The notes under the pieces are model-generated. The model saw only the letters and a list, made by a program, of their open reading frames with translations. It ran no database searches and had not been told where the DNA came from. From the NCBI GenBank assembly GCA_023423715.1, contig JAFAFC010000005.1, positions 62,001-126,000 of the forward strand: a stretch of 64,000 nt of DNA, read 5' to 3'. The DNA comes from Bacteroidota bacterium. Its GTDB lineage: Bacteria > Bacteroidota > Bacteroidia > Flavobacteriales > Weeksellaceae. A program made the position numbers and the translations under genes. The stretch's first letter is position 1. Each line of letters begins with the position of its first letter. Below, one piece after another: positions 42,343-51,516 of this stretch.

Positions 42343-44319
42343 CTATTTAAAAGCCATTTTTTGAATGCGGATTGCATTGAGAATTGCTAAAAAAGCAACG
42401 CCAACATCAGCAAAAACAGCTTCCCACATGGTTGCTACACCACCCGCTCCCAAAGCCAAAACAATTCCTTTGACAACAAACGCGAGAACAATATTCTGCC
42501 ATACAATTTTCTTGGTTTCTTTGCCAATTTTAATCGCCATTGGGATTTTCGATGGTTTATCATCTTGAATGACAATATCTGCTGTCTCAATCGTGGCATC
42601 ACTTCCCAAACCACCCATCGCAATTCCCACGTCACTTAAAGCCACAACTGGAGCATCGTTCACGCCATCTCCCACAAAAGCAACAGATTCATTTCTAGAT
42701 TTAATCTCTTTCACTTTGTTGACTTTGTCTTCAGGAAGTAAATCGCCAAAAGCGGTATCAATTCCCAATTCTTGAGCAACATGGTTCACCACCGTACTTT
42801 TATCACCGCTTAACATGGTGGCTTTTACTTTCAACTCATGAAGTTTATCGACTGTCTGTTTTGCATCTTCTTTAATTTTATCAGCAATTGTAAGGTATCC
42901 CGCAAATTGACCTCCATACGCAATTGCAATAACTGTTGAAACAATATTGGAGTGATCAAAATCGTAGCGAATCGAAAAGCGATCCATCAATTTAAAATTC
43001 CCTACCAAAAGCTCTTTTCCTTCCACCATAGCTCGAAGTCCATGCCCGGCAATCTCTTCTGATTTTTCCAATAATATTGATTCATCAACTGCACCAACGT
43101 GCTGATGAATGGCGGTTGCGACAGGATGCGTACTCAAATTCTCAAGAGCATTGACTTTCTTTAAAATTTCCTCTTGATTAAATTCCGGTTGAATATGAAC
43201 TTCTTGAACCTGAAAAACCCCTTCTGTCATGGTTCCCGTTTTATCCATCACCACATTTTGAATTTCTGCTATTTTGTCTAAAAAATTACTGCCTTTGAAT
43301 AAAATTCCGTTTTTACTCGCAGCGCCTATTCCTCCAAAATATCCCAATGGAATTGAAATCACCAACGCACAAGGACATGAAATTACCAGAAATATCAGTG
43401 CACGATAAAGCCACGTTTTAAATTCGTAGTCTGCCACAAAAAAATAAGGCAAAAAACAGATGCCAAATGCTAAGAAAACTACGATAGGCGTGTAAATACG
43501 AGCAAATTTTCGGATAAATAATTCAGTTGGAGCTTTTTGTGAAGTCGCATTCTGAACCAATTCCAAAATTTTACTCAGCTTACTATCTTCATAAGGCGTG
43601 GTTACTTTAACTTGGGAAATCGAATTTAAATTAATCATTCCCGCCAAAACAACTTCCCCTTTCACTTTGGTATCAGGCTTACTTTCTCCCGTTAAAGCGG
43701 CCGTATTAAAGGAGGACGATTCCGAAATCAATTCCCCATCTAAAGCCAATTTTTCGCCTGGTTTTAATTGGATGATGTGGCCTATTTTAGCTTCAATTGC
43801 CTTGATTGTTTGGGTTTGATTGTTTTCTACAATGGTAACCTCATCAGGTCGCTGATCCAGTAAGGATTTAATATTACCTTGAGCTCTAGAAACCGCCAAG
43901 TCTTGAAACGCTTCGCCAACCGAATAAAAAAGCATCACCGCAACTCCTTCGGGATATTCACCAATAGCAAAAGCGCCAATGGTCGCTATTCCCATCAGGA
44001 AAAATTCAGAAAAAACATCTCCTTTGGTGATACTTTCCCACGCTTCTTTCAGAACGGGTAATCCTACAGGAATGTAGGCAATTGCATACCAAATGACACG
44101 TGACCAACCTTGAAACCATTCTGGTTTCAGAAGATAATCAAAAGCTAAACCCGTCATTAAAATGACAAAAGAAATGATGGCTGGTAAAAACATTTTGAAA
44201 ATACCTTCCTTGGTCGTTGGTGCATCACCATGCGAGTGGCCATCGTGATCAGAATGCCCTTCCTCAGCTGTATGTTGATGTGTTTTCGGTTCGTCGGTTT
44301 CGCAACAATGTTTTCCCAT
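42343..44319 (-). CDS. Zn/Cd/Co-type heavy-metal P-type ATPase
   Basis: 658 residues. Exports soft divalent metals. The metal site motif is SCPCALVISIP (about 313-323), the phosphorylated Asp359 lies in DKTGTMTEG, and the hinge is GDGVNDAPVVALSDVGIAMG. The N-terminus has no HMA ferredoxin-like domain; instead it begins with a Cys pair (HCCETDEP) and a His-rich stretch (HTAEEGHSDHDGHSHGD) that could bind metal. The CPC motif argues against a Mg/Ca pump. A palindrome next to its -7 element suggests metal-responsive control. Confidence 0.9.
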   Translation of the reverse strand: MGKHCCETDEPKTHQHTAEEGHSDHDGHSHGDAPTTKEGIFKMFLPAIISFVILMTGLAFDYLLKPEWFQGWSRVIWYAIAYIPVGLPVLKEAWESITKGDVFSEFFLMGIATIGAFAIGEYPEGVAVMLFYSVGEAFQDLAVSRAQGNIKSLLDQRPDEVTIVENNQTQTIKAIEAKIGHIIQLKPGEKLALDGELISESSSFNTAALTGESKPDTKVKGEVVLAGMINLNSISQVKVTTPYEDSKLSKILELVQNATSQKAPTELFIRKFARIYTPIVVFLAFGICFLPYFFVADYEFKTWLYRALIFLVISCPCALVISIPLGYFGGIGAASKNGILFKGSNFLDKIAEIQNVVMDKTGTMTEGVFQVQEVHIQPEFNQEEILKKVNALENLSTHPVATAIHQHVGAVDESILLEKSEEIAGHGLRAMVEGKELLVGNFKLMDRFSIRYDFDHSNIVSTVIAIAYGGQFAGYLTIADKIKEDAKQTVDKLHELKVKATMLSGDKSTVVNHVAQELGIDTAFGDLLPEDKVNKVKEIKSRNESVAFVGDGVNDAPVVALSDVGIAMGGLGSDATIETADIVIQDDKPSKIPMAIKIGKETKKIVWQNIVLAFVVKGIVLALGAGGVATMWEAVFADVGVAFLAILNAIRIQKMAFK

Positions 44320-44367
44320 AATCAGATACTAAATTTAAGAAAGGAGTTTTCCCTTCTCTATTTCAAT

Positions 44368-44391
44368 CAAAAATACCCATTTTTTATGGGT
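44368..44391 (-). promoter_or_regulatory. Promoter and operator-like palindrome of the metal ATPase
   Basis: TATTTTTG (44375-44368, minus strand) matches TAnnTTTG. Directly upstream, ACCCAT and ATGGGT form an inverted repeat with a 5-nt spacer, placed where a repressor would block the promoter. Confidence 0.5.
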
Positions 44392-44466
44392 TTTATCTTA
44401 TAAAGGAAATTCAAAGTGTTTTATAATCTAAAGGCTATATAATTTAAATATCCTGCTTAAATTGGT

Positions 44467-44474
44467 TATTTTTG
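44467..44474 (+). promoter_or_regulatory. -7 element of the DUF1826 gene
   Basis: TATTTTTG, an exact match. Start of transcription near 44480 rules out the GTG/ATG-type starts before it and supports the ATG at 44534. Confidence 0.55.
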
Positions 44475-44533
44475 CATATCGCTTTGGGAAACTGAATTGG
44501 CTTGTTTTTCAAACTTTAAAATTTCAATTTTAT

Positions 44534-45229
44534 ATGACGTCAATTCCAAAACATAAACAAATACGAGAAGTTTCTTCTTTTGATGCGCTTGTTAACACTC
44601 CTTTTCAAGGAGAAATCAACGCGAGTTTTTGGAACCGAAATTTAGAGGGTGATTTTCAGGAAATCGTAGCTAAACTTCAGCTAAAAGAAAATATTACCGA
44701 AGTGAGCATCGATGATTTAAACGCTTTAGTACTCACTGAAAATGGACAAAAAGCGAAAGCAATTATCCTTCAAGATTTGCAATTATTGAGTGATTTTGGT
44801 GCTTTGCCCACACTTAATTTGCTAAAATGTTACGATCGCGATGATGAATTTGATTTTATCTCTACGGACGTTTACTCTTATCATGTAGATCGTTCTCCCA
44901 TTGCAACGGACACTTTTTTATGTACATATTACGGCACTTCCAGTGATATTTTGCCTAATGATGAAGCTATTCAGAAAATTCAAATTCCAGAAATCCGAAA
45001 TCAACTTAAAGATTTATTTGATGGTTCCGAAGATGAATTTGAATGCTTTCTCAAAGAATGTTTTTTTGATTTGCATTATCAAGCTAAATCCGACGCAAAC
45101 CCCATCAATCTTGGAACGGGATTACTATGGCGCCTTGCTGTAGATCATCCAAGCCAAGAAGTACTGCCGTGCGTGCATCGTGCGCCAATTGAAAACATTG
45201 GTGAATATCGTTTGCTATTAATTTGTTAA
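44534..45229 (+). CDS. DUF1826 family protein
   Basis: About 231 residues from ATG 44534 (MTSIPKHK). The core VYSYHVDRSPIATDTFLCTYYGTSSDILP matches the His/Asp-containing DUF1826 pattern as I recall it, and a Cys cluster (ECFLKECFFDLHYQ) and CVHRAP follow. DUF1826 genes often sit in zinc-limitation (Zur) regulons near COG0523 GTPases. Here it is divergent from a Zn/Cd-type ATPase, which agrees with a metal theme. Molecular function is unknown. Confidence 0.7.
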   Translation: MTSIPKHKQIREVSSFDALVNTPFQGEINASFWNRNLEGDFQEIVAKLQLKENITEVSIDDLNALVLTENGQKAKAIILQDLQLLSDFGALPTLNLLKCYDRDDEFDFISTDVYSYHVDRSPIATDTFLCTYYGTSSDILPNDEAIQKIQIPEIRNQLKDLFDGSEDEFECFLKECFFDLHYQAKSDANPINLGTGLLWRLAVDHPSQEVLPCVHRAPIENIGEYRLLLIC

Positions 45230-45369
45230 TGCTAATCACATTTTTTCCTAGTTTGATTGGTACTTGATGTGCATTTAGTATACTTCATCTATACTACAAC
45301 CCACCTTAAAAGTAGGTTAAAATGGTAACTATCTAGGGAAACTTGTATGCAGGGTTCAGGTGTTATAAA

Positions 45370-47400
45370 TTAGAAGAGAATTGAGGCTCCTAAAGACCAA
45401 TTTCGTTTTGAAGCGGGGTTGTAGAAGCGATTTCCAAACGCATTAAAATCATAACCTAAAACGTAATCTGCATTATATAGATTTTGAATTTGAAGGAAGA
45501 GATTGAGTGTTGATTGATCAATTTTTAGTGGAAATCTGACTTGAATATTTCCAATAAGGCTGGAAGTTGACCACACACTGTTTGCATCATTTAAAGGCAT
45601 TTTCGAGGTATAAAAATGGGAATAGTCCACAAAAATATTTTTAAAAAATCGAAGATTCACCAAACTACTGATTGTAGATTTAGGGACGCCCGTAACTTCA
45701 TTTCCCGAAAAGTCTGTATCATTTTGTTGAAATTCTTTAAATCGAAACTTATAAAATGTTCCCGAAAATCTAAATTTGATTCCATTAAATATTTCATTTT
45801 TCAGGGTAAAATTTCGAGACTCAACGGTGATCTCTACTCCTTTCTGAATGGTTCCTCCAGCATTCACAAAATATTCTTGTCCGGCCTCATTTTGCCTTCT
45901 AACAATGGCGTCTTTTAAGCGAAAATCGAAATAGCTTCCCTCAATATACACCGCATTTCCGACTTGTTTTCTAAAGCCTAATTCGGCATTCCAACCGTAT
46001 TCTGGAGCTAGATTTTTGTTAATTTTCTGAGTAGAAGATCGAATTTCTTCGTTCGTAGGCGCTGAATTTCCTTTTCCTACTTTTGCTCTCAATGAAAATC
46101 CTTTTCCCAGTAAATAGGTAGCTCCAAAATTAGGAAGCCATTGATTTTTAAAGTGGACTTTTCCATTTTCCGAATTTGGATAGGTGCGCTCCCAATCGTA
46201 GGATGTATAATTTAAACTTAAAGAAATATCCGTAAACAAACGAGAATTCACATTCAACTTTTGAGAAATAAAGTAAAATCCAGATGTATTTTTTAGCTGA
46301 TCAAAATTTTGAGGATTCCCCTCTAGACCTCTATTGTTATCGAAATTTTTTACTAAAAAATTAGTTAACCCTCCTTCGTAACCCAATCGGTAGGCCAAAC
46401 TAACGATCCCCAATTCTTTTTCATAATTAAAATGAGTGCGCCAAGACAGTGACTTTTCAAACCTATTTTCGAAATTGGTGATAAACGGATTTTCAAAGTC
46501 AACATATGACCCTTGTATTAATGCAAAATGAGATAGATGCTGATTTATATTATATTCATTGGAAAATCCTAGTAACACCATTTTATTTCGAATGCCTGCA
46601 TCTTGTTCTTTCGCGCTTGGAAGTATGGCTGTCGCTGGTCTCGCCTGCTTTGGATTCGCTTGTTTTTGTTCCCACGTGAGCCCACCTGGCGTTTGATAAT
46701 CTAAATCCGAATACAAGAACATCGCTTTTAAAATTCCTTTTTGAGAATAGTGAAATTGATCTTTTAGAAAAACTTGTTTTCGCTTAAGCTTTGACTGTTC
46801 TCGATAGGAATCCGTTTGATAATAATTTTGAAAAATTTGAATAAAATGTTTATTCATCTGTTTTGCAAAGTCGAACGATTCAGAAAACGTTCCATAACTC
46901 CCAATCGACAGGTTTGCATATTGACTCTTTCTATTTCTCGTTTTCAAAAGAACGGTTCCACCCGTCAAAGCTCCATAATCCCCAGTTTCAGGACCTTTAA
47001 AAATTTCCATGTTATGGATTAATTGAGGGGAAATGGTATTGAAATACGTATTTCCAGAAGCATCGGACAGGATAAAGTCGTCCAAATAGACTTTCACATT
47101 CCGAACTCCAAATGGCGATCGCAAGGTGCTTCCCCGAACCGAAATTCGATAACTTCCAGGCGAGCGTTCTTCCATTCTCGTTCCGGAAGTGTGGTTAATT
47201 GCTTCCAACATTCGCTCGGGTGAATTCTGGCTCATCAAATTATGTGAAACAACGGAAACCGATTTTGTTGACGAAATTAACTTCGTCGGCTTTTTATAGG
47301 CATCAATCTTTACTTCTGAAATCGAGGTTATAGAATCTTCTTCCTGCGAAAAGGAAAACGTAAAACTGATCAGAGAAAGAAAAATGAATATTTTACTCAT
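45370..47400 (-). CDS. TonB-dependent outer-membrane receptor, siderophore/FecA-like
   Basis: 676 residues. Signal peptide (about 1-19, FSFSQ), then the plug (AINHTSGTRMEERSPGSYRISVRGSTLRSPFGVRNVKVYLDD, MEIFKGPETGDYGALTGG) and a 22-strand-type barrel ending SLGASILF with a terminal Phe. The plug pattern is that of siderophore/iron receptors. The substrate is not provable. No regulatory N-terminal (STN) domain or FecIR pair is nearby. The intergenic stretch before it (45230-45369) holds nothing I recognise. Confidence 0.85.
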   Translation of the reverse strand: MSKIFIFLSLISFTFSFSQEEDSITSISEVKIDAYKKPTKLISSTKSVSVVSHNLMSQNSPERMLEAINHTSGTRMEERSPGSYRISVRGSTLRSPFGVRNVKVYLDDFILSDASGNTYFNTISPQLIHNMEIFKGPETGDYGALTGGTVLLKTRNRKSQYANLSIGSYGTFSESFDFAKQMNKHFIQIFQNYYQTDSYREQSKLKRKQVFLKDQFHYSQKGILKAMFLYSDLDYQTPGGLTWEQKQANPKQARPATAILPSAKEQDAGIRNKMVLLGFSNEYNINQHLSHFALIQGSYVDFENPFITNFENRFEKSLSWRTHFNYEKELGIVSLAYRLGYEGGLTNFLVKNFDNNRGLEGNPQNFDQLKNTSGFYFISQKLNVNSRLFTDISLSLNYTSYDWERTYPNSENGKVHFKNQWLPNFGATYLLGKGFSLRAKVGKGNSAPTNEEIRSSTQKINKNLAPEYGWNAELGFRKQVGNAVYIEGSYFDFRLKDAIVRRQNEAGQEYFVNAGGTIQKGVEITVESRNFTLKNEIFNGIKFRFSGTFYKFRFKEFQQNDTDFSGNEVTGVPKSTISSLVNLRFFKNIFVDYSHFYTSKMPLNDANSVWSTSSLIGNIQVRFPLKIDQSTLNLFLQIQNLYNADYVLGYDFNAFGNRFYNPASKRNWSLGASILF

Positions 47401-47423
47401 TTACTTGCTGTAAAAATAGATCT

Positions 47424-47431
47424 CAAAGGTA
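47424..47431 (-). promoter_or_regulatory. -7 element of the second TonB receptor gene
   Basis: TACCTTTG on the minus strand, an exact TAnnTTTG match about 24 nt before the ATG. Confidence 0.55.
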
Positions 47432-47545
47432 CGAAAGATCGCGGCTTTAGCTTTCACAAAAGAGATCACCCAAAAATCAGATTTAAAAATTAGCTTTTTT
47501 TTTCAATAAGTAAAAATATCCTGCACAAATTAAAATATGGCTATT

Positions 47546-47553
47546 TATCTTTG
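47546..47553 (+). promoter_or_regulatory. -7 element of the AhpD-like gene
   Basis: TATCTTTG, an exact TAnnTTTG match 17 nt before the ATG at 47570. Confidence 0.55.
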
Positions 47554-47569
47554 TTGAAAATTTAAAGTG

Positions 47570-48007
47570 ATGAGTGAGCGAATTAACATTCAAAAATTAG
47601 AGCCAAAAGCCTATCAAGCCATGTTTGGATTGGAAAATTATATTCAGAATTCTGGACTATCCAAAACCCACATTGAACTAATCAAAATTAGAGCATCTCA
47701 GATCAATGGTTGTGCATTTTGTATTAACATGCATACGGCAGATGCTTTAAAACAGGGCGAAACTGCTCAAAGAATCTTCTTATTGAACGCTTGGCGCGAA
47801 ACAACATTGTTTACCGAAGAAGAGCAAATTATACTTGCCATGACGGAAGATATCACCTTAATTGCGCAAGGCGGATTATCAGAAGAGGCCTATCAAAAGG
47901 CAAAAACGCAATTTGACGAAAACACAATTGCGAAAATCATTATGGCGATTGTTACCATCAACGCGTGGAACCGAATCGCTATTAGTACGCATATGTCAGT
48001 GAATTAA
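47570..48007 (+). CDS. AhpD-like carboxymuconolactone decarboxylase family protein
   Basis: 145 residues. The redox motif is CAFCINMH (CxxC followed by the family His) in RASQINGCAFCINMHTADALKQG. Members act as alkylhydroperoxidases or decarboxylases; the CxxCxxxH motif favours a peroxidase role. All helical and without a signal peptide. The start is the ATG at 47570 (a GTG directly precedes it). Monocistronic and divergent from the TonB receptor. Confidence 0.88.
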   Translation: MSERINIQKLEPKAYQAMFGLENYIQNSGLSKTHIELIKIRASQINGCAFCINMHTADALKQGETAQRIFLLNAWRETTLFTEEEQIILAMTEDITLIAQGGLSEEAYQKAKTQFDENTIAKIIMAIVTINAWNRIAISTHMSVN

Positions 48008-48083
48008 AATTCACAACAATAGACATAAAAAAGCTGATTTACATAAAGCTTTCTTTAAGCTAAGATGAGTAATATGATGTTTG

Positions 48084-48932
48084 TTAATTTACTGGATACT
48101 GAACTGCTTTATCTAATTCAATTGGATTGTATGATTCTCGAATAACTCTTTGGGCGTCTTTCACCATTCCCATTAAATCTTTTCGGGTGTCTACTTTTCG
48201 TCCACCTTCGGTAACGATACGCCAAGAGCCTTCTGGTGCATTAAAAAATTCTGCATACGGATTCATATATTCCTGCAGCAAAAGTTCATTATACTTTTGT
48301 TGAGAAATTAGTATTGGCTTCTTTACTTGATTTTTATCAATAAAGGTTTCTAAATTCAGAACCTCATTTTTCTTGTCTTTCACTTCTGTAAGGGAAAAAA
48401 CAAAATGCTTTTTTTCATCTTCAATTTCAACAATTAATCCGGGAAGACCTCTAAATTTGTATGGACCTTCCATAATCGGAATTTCATTTGTAAACCAAGC
48501 CGTCCATTTTCTTCCACCAAAAGTTGTTATTGCTTTCTGAACTGTATAATTTTTCACCTTCTTTGTATCAGGATGAATTTCCCAAACTGGTATTTCGTTC
48601 GAAACGATTTTATAACAATACCTTTCTAAAGGAAAATAGGTTGTACTACTTTTTGTATTTTTAGAATAGACCGTAGTGAGATTCAAAGGATCACTCATTG
48701 TCGCATTCTCTCCCGTACTCCTCATCGAGTCTGTTTTCATAACATTTTCACTAATGAAAGCTACCTCATCATCAGAAAATAGTAACGCAAATTGAGTTGA
48801 GAAGCTATTTATTCCTTTTTTGACGGTTACTTCGTATAAAAATTCAGTTTTCTCTTGTCCAAAAGCCGAACAAAATATCATTAAAAGTGAAAAAATCAGT
48901 GTTACTCTTGTGGTTTTAAAAAAAATGTTCAT
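48084..48932 (-). CDS. GLPGLI family secreted protein, copy 1
   Basis: 282 residues with a signal peptide (about 1-25, SAFGQ). The family motif is in YKFRGLPGLIVEIEDEKKHF, preceded by GGRKWTAWFTNEIPIMEGP. It ends RESYNPIELDKAVQYP, nearly identical to copy 2 at both protein and DNA level. The function of the family is unknown. It is one of three tandem genes on the minus strand, 110 nt downstream of copy 2. Confidence 0.9.
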   Translation of the reverse strand: MNIFFKTTRVTLIFSLLMIFCSAFGQEKTEFLYEVTVKKGINSFSTQFALLFSDDEVAFISENVMKTDSMRSTGENATMSDPLNLTTVYSKNTKSSTTYFPLERYCYKIVSNEIPVWEIHPDTKKVKNYTVQKAITTFGGRKWTAWFTNEIPIMEGPYKFRGLPGLIVEIEDEKKHFVFSLTEVKDKKNEVLNLETFIDKNQVKKPILISQQKYNELLLQEYMNPYAEFFNAPEGSWRIVTEGGRKVDTRKDLMGMVKDAQRVIRESYNPIELDKAVQYPVN

Positions 48933-49042
48933 TTTTGGATATTTTAAAATTCATATAGATTGAATTTTGGAAATTGTTGCGTTTACTCATTTTGTGATTC
49001 TATACATTACAAGGACTAATTTTCATAGTTCCTTAGAAAAAT

Positions 49043-49891
49043 TTATTTTTCTGGATACTGAACTGCTTTATCCAATTCAATGGGATTATACGATTCTCGA
49101 ACATACTTCTGATGCAGAGGAAGAATTTCTTTTACATCATTTGAATTTCTCAGAATTCGACCTAAATAACCAAGTGTAAAATCCCCAGCGCCAGGACCAA
49201 ACATATCGGTAAACGGATTATAATATTCATTTAAGAGTAATTTATTGTACTCCTGATAGGTAATTGAAACTGGTTTTTTTCCAAAGTTCGTTTCAACGTA
49301 GTTCGTGCTATTAGGGACTGATTTTAATTTCTCAATTTTATAAAGAGAATATTTAAAATAGTGTTTGTCATCATTTACTTCAAAGATTAACCCGGGAAGT
49401 CCTCTAAACTTATAAGGTCCTTCATTAATAGGAATATCTGCACAAAACCAAGCCTCCCAATTTCGACCTCCAAAACAAGTTATTGCTTTTTGCAATTTAT
49501 ACCCTTTCTTTTCTTTTTTGTCTTGTAGGATTGTCCAATTGAGCTCGTCCTCTGATTCAATAGAAAAGTAGTTTCCTTGAGCAACTACGTAATTTGTATT
49601 TTTCCAACTTCCGAGATTTCTTTTAAGTATTTGACTATTATATGTACTTATTGAAGATGATTTTTTTTTGAGTGAGTCCATTTCAAAATGAGAACTGTAA
49701 AAGAATTTTGCATATTTATTGTCCACATCCAAATAGAAATCACTGTACGTATTTTTTTTAAGAATGGTATCAGAAACCACTGTATAACTATACTTGAAAC
49801 GGAAATTTTGCCCGAAAAACAGAATCGGAAGGAGAAGAAAAAATGCGAGGAATTTTCTTTGTAAAACATTAAAGAATTTAGGTAAACTCAT
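49043..49891 (-). CDS. GLPGLI family secreted protein, copy 2
   Basis: 282 residues from ATG 49891 (MSLPKFFN), with a signal peptide to about FFGQ. Motif FRGLPGLIFEVNDDKHYFKY after GGRNWEAWFCADIPINEGP. Ends RESYNPIELDKAVQYP, like copy 1. A GTG at 49918 overlaps the stop of copy 3 but adds nine residues before the signal peptide and is less likely. Function unknown. Confidence 0.88.
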   Translation of the reverse strand: MSLPKFFNVLQRKFLAFFLLLPILFFGQNFRFKYSYTVVSDTILKKNTYSDFYLDVDNKYAKFFYSSHFEMDSLKKKSSSISTYNSQILKRNLGSWKNTNYVVAQGNYFSIESEDELNWTILQDKKEKKGYKLQKAITCFGGRNWEAWFCADIPINEGPYKFRGLPGLIFEVNDDKHYFKYSLYKIEKLKSVPNSTNYVETNFGKKPVSITYQEYNKLLLNEYYNPFTDMFGPGAGDFTLGYLGRILRNSNDVKEILPLHQKYVRESYNPIELDKAVQYPEK

Positions 49892-49914
49892 TTGTAAAAA
49901 GAATTTATATGTGA

Positions 49915-50718
49915 TCACTCATACTCATTTTTGTAGTTGAGTTCTATTGGATTATTATATTTCCTAACAAGGCTTTGAACATCTTTTGTGGCTTCATAAA
50001 AACCATATTTTACCGCCGAACCGTCACTACCTTCCTTATAAATTGGTCGATTCCTTGCCTTTTGTTCTGAATAAGGGTCTTGATAATAGTTCATCATCAG
50101 TTTTTTAAAAGTTGCGAAATTCATTTCTATCCCTCCTTTTCTCAAATACAATTCCGAATTCGCATTTTTCTTAATCTCTTTCAATGTGAATACGTACTCC
50201 TTATTGGTATCAAAAATCTTGACTATTAAACCTGGTAACCCTTTAAAAACATAAGGTCCATCCGAAATGGGTACATCGGTTGTAAACCAGGCTTCCCAAG
50301 ATCTTCCACCATAATTGACTTTCGCTTTCTGTACTTTAAAATTTGTATATGTAAACGTTTCCTGCTGAACTTCCCAATTAAGAGGTTCTTCAATTTTAAC
50401 TAAATAGTATTTTCTATCCGTTGTTACAAAACTTTTATATACTTCACCGGAACCAAGGTCTTTAATCGTGTATATCTGTTTTTCATAATTTTTATCCCTG
50501 CCTAGACCAAAACTTCCGGTATGAATTAAGGAATCTGATCTCTTTTCATACGATGTTCGAAAAACCGATTTTTTTTGATTGTTCTCCAAAAGAAACTCTT
50601 TATGCTCTACATACGTGCTGTCATCTGGTTTGGGCTTAGCCTCCATATCATAAATAAACAAGTTGGTTTGGGCATATGCAGAATAGGAAAAAAATAGAAT
50701 GAGATAAATTATTTTCAT
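49915..50718 (-). CDS. GLPGLI family secreted protein, copy 3
   Basis: 267 residues with a signal peptide (about 1-16, SAYAQ). Motif VFKGLPGLIVKIFDTNKEYVF after GGRSWEAWFTTDVPISDGP; ends NNPIELNYKNEYE. It is more divergent from copies 1 and 2 than they are from each other. First gene of the tandem set on the minus strand. Function unknown. Confidence 0.9.
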   Translation of the reverse strand: MKIIYLILFFSYSAYAQTNLFIYDMEAKPKPDDSTYVEHKEFLLENNQKKSVFRTSYEKRSDSLIHTGSFGLGRDKNYEKQIYTIKDLGSGEVYKSFVTTDRKYYLVKIEEPLNWEVQQETFTYTNFKVQKAKVNYGGRSWEAWFTTDVPISDGPYVFKGLPGLIVKIFDTNKEYVFTLKEIKKNANSELYLRKGGIEMNFATFKKLMMNYYQDPYSEQKARNRPIYKEGSDGSAVKYGFYEATKDVQSLVRKYNNPIELNYKNEYE

Positions 50719-50861
50719 AAAACACGATCTTCTTTGTCATTTTTTTGAGTAAACTGATTTAATAAAGATAAATATCTCATGAATACCATCGTTAAAAAAT
50801 TTGAAAAAAAAAGAAAAGAAATCGGAGAAACGTGTAAACAGTGAAAATAGAACACCAACAA

Positions 50862-50893
50862 AAAAGTCCTAAACATAAATGTTTAGGACTTTT
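50862..50893 (-). terminator. Terminator downstream of tRNA-Ser
   Basis: AAAAGTCCTAAACAT and ATGTTTAGGACTTTT form a perfect 15-bp stem with a 2-nt centre (in practice a small loop), with A/T flanks. It follows the tRNA by 5 nt. Confidence 0.85.
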
Positions 50894-50898
50894 AGTAG

Positions 50899-50983
50899 CG
50901 GAGAAAGAGGGATTCGAACCCCCGGACCTGTTACAGTCAACAGTTTTCAAGACTGCCGCAATCGACCACTCTGCCATTTCTCC
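50899..50983 (-). tRNA. tRNA-Ser (anticodon UGA)
   Basis: 85 nt. Acceptor GGAGAAA/TTTCTCC with discriminator G, D-arm TGGCAGAGTGGTCGATTGCG, anticodon loop CTTGAAA (anticodon TGA), a long class II variable arm, and T-arm GGGGGTTCGAATCCCTC. The long variable arm and anticodon identify serine. CCA is not encoded. Confidence 0.95.
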
Positions 50984-51095
50984 AAAAAACGCCTTGTATC
51001 GTCGTTTTCAGTGGTGCAAATATAGAAAGGTTTTCTATTCTGTGCAAATAAATTTTTCAAAAATATTTTAAACTCCTCACTATCAAAAGGAAAAT

Positions 51096-51461
51096 TTATA
51101 CTTTAACCATTTGATGACCCACTACAACAGCGAAAAACCCTAGTAAAACGCTCAATAAAATGTAAGAAAACAGAATTCCATACGCGCCTTGATTCCACAA
51201 TGTCAGGTTTTCTAAAGAAAAAGTAGAAAACGTTGTAAAACCACCGCAAAATCCGGCAATGAGTAAGAACTTAATGTCAGATTCGTTTTTCAGAAAATAA
51301 GCGGTAAAATAACCGATTGCAAAGCAACCTAGTAGATTAACAAGCAACGTACCTATGGGAAAACCTCCTAGCATCAACCATTTATTGACGTACTTTGAAA
51401 CCAAAAAACGTAAGACACTTCCGACACCACCACCCAAAAAAATAAATAAAAGCTGCTTCAT
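51096..51461 (-). CDS. crcB: Fluoride channel CrcB/Fluc
   Basis: 121 residues with four TM helices. Fluoride-specific dual-topology channel. Signatures: FLGGGVGSVLRFLVS at the N-terminus, GTLLVNLLGCFAIGY, and the Phe-box stretch GFCGGFTTFSTFSLE. A GTG at 51479 lies inside the upstream terminator and is rejected. No fluoride riboswitch is recognised upstream. Confidence 0.93.
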   Translation of the reverse strand: MKQLLFIFLGGGVGSVLRFLVSKYVNKWLMLGGFPIGTLLVNLLGCFAIGYFTAYFLKNESDIKFLLIAGFCGGFTTFSTFSLENLTLWNQGAYGILFSYILLSVLLGFFAVVVGHQMVKV

Positions 51462-51471
51462 ATTAATAAAA

Positions 51472-51496
51472 AAACGCACTTATAAAAAGTGCGTTT
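51472..51496 (-). terminator. Terminator between trxB and crcB
   Basis: On the minus strand AAACGCACTT, loop UUUAU, AAGUGCGUUU then a U-run that reaches to within about 8 nt of the crcB ATG. Because it is so close to crcB it may also set crcB expression by read-through. Confidence 0.8.
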
Positions 51497-51516
51497 ACGA
51501 ATTTATAAAAATTTTC

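Noticed and set aside
50899..50983. Protein-coding ORFs on both strands across the serine tRNA
   Set aside because: The interval folds as a complete class II tRNA; the ORFs are incidental.
51459..51479. GTG start for CrcB giving a 127-residue protein
   Set aside because: The GTG is inside the trxB terminator stem; the ATG at 51461 gives the normal family length.
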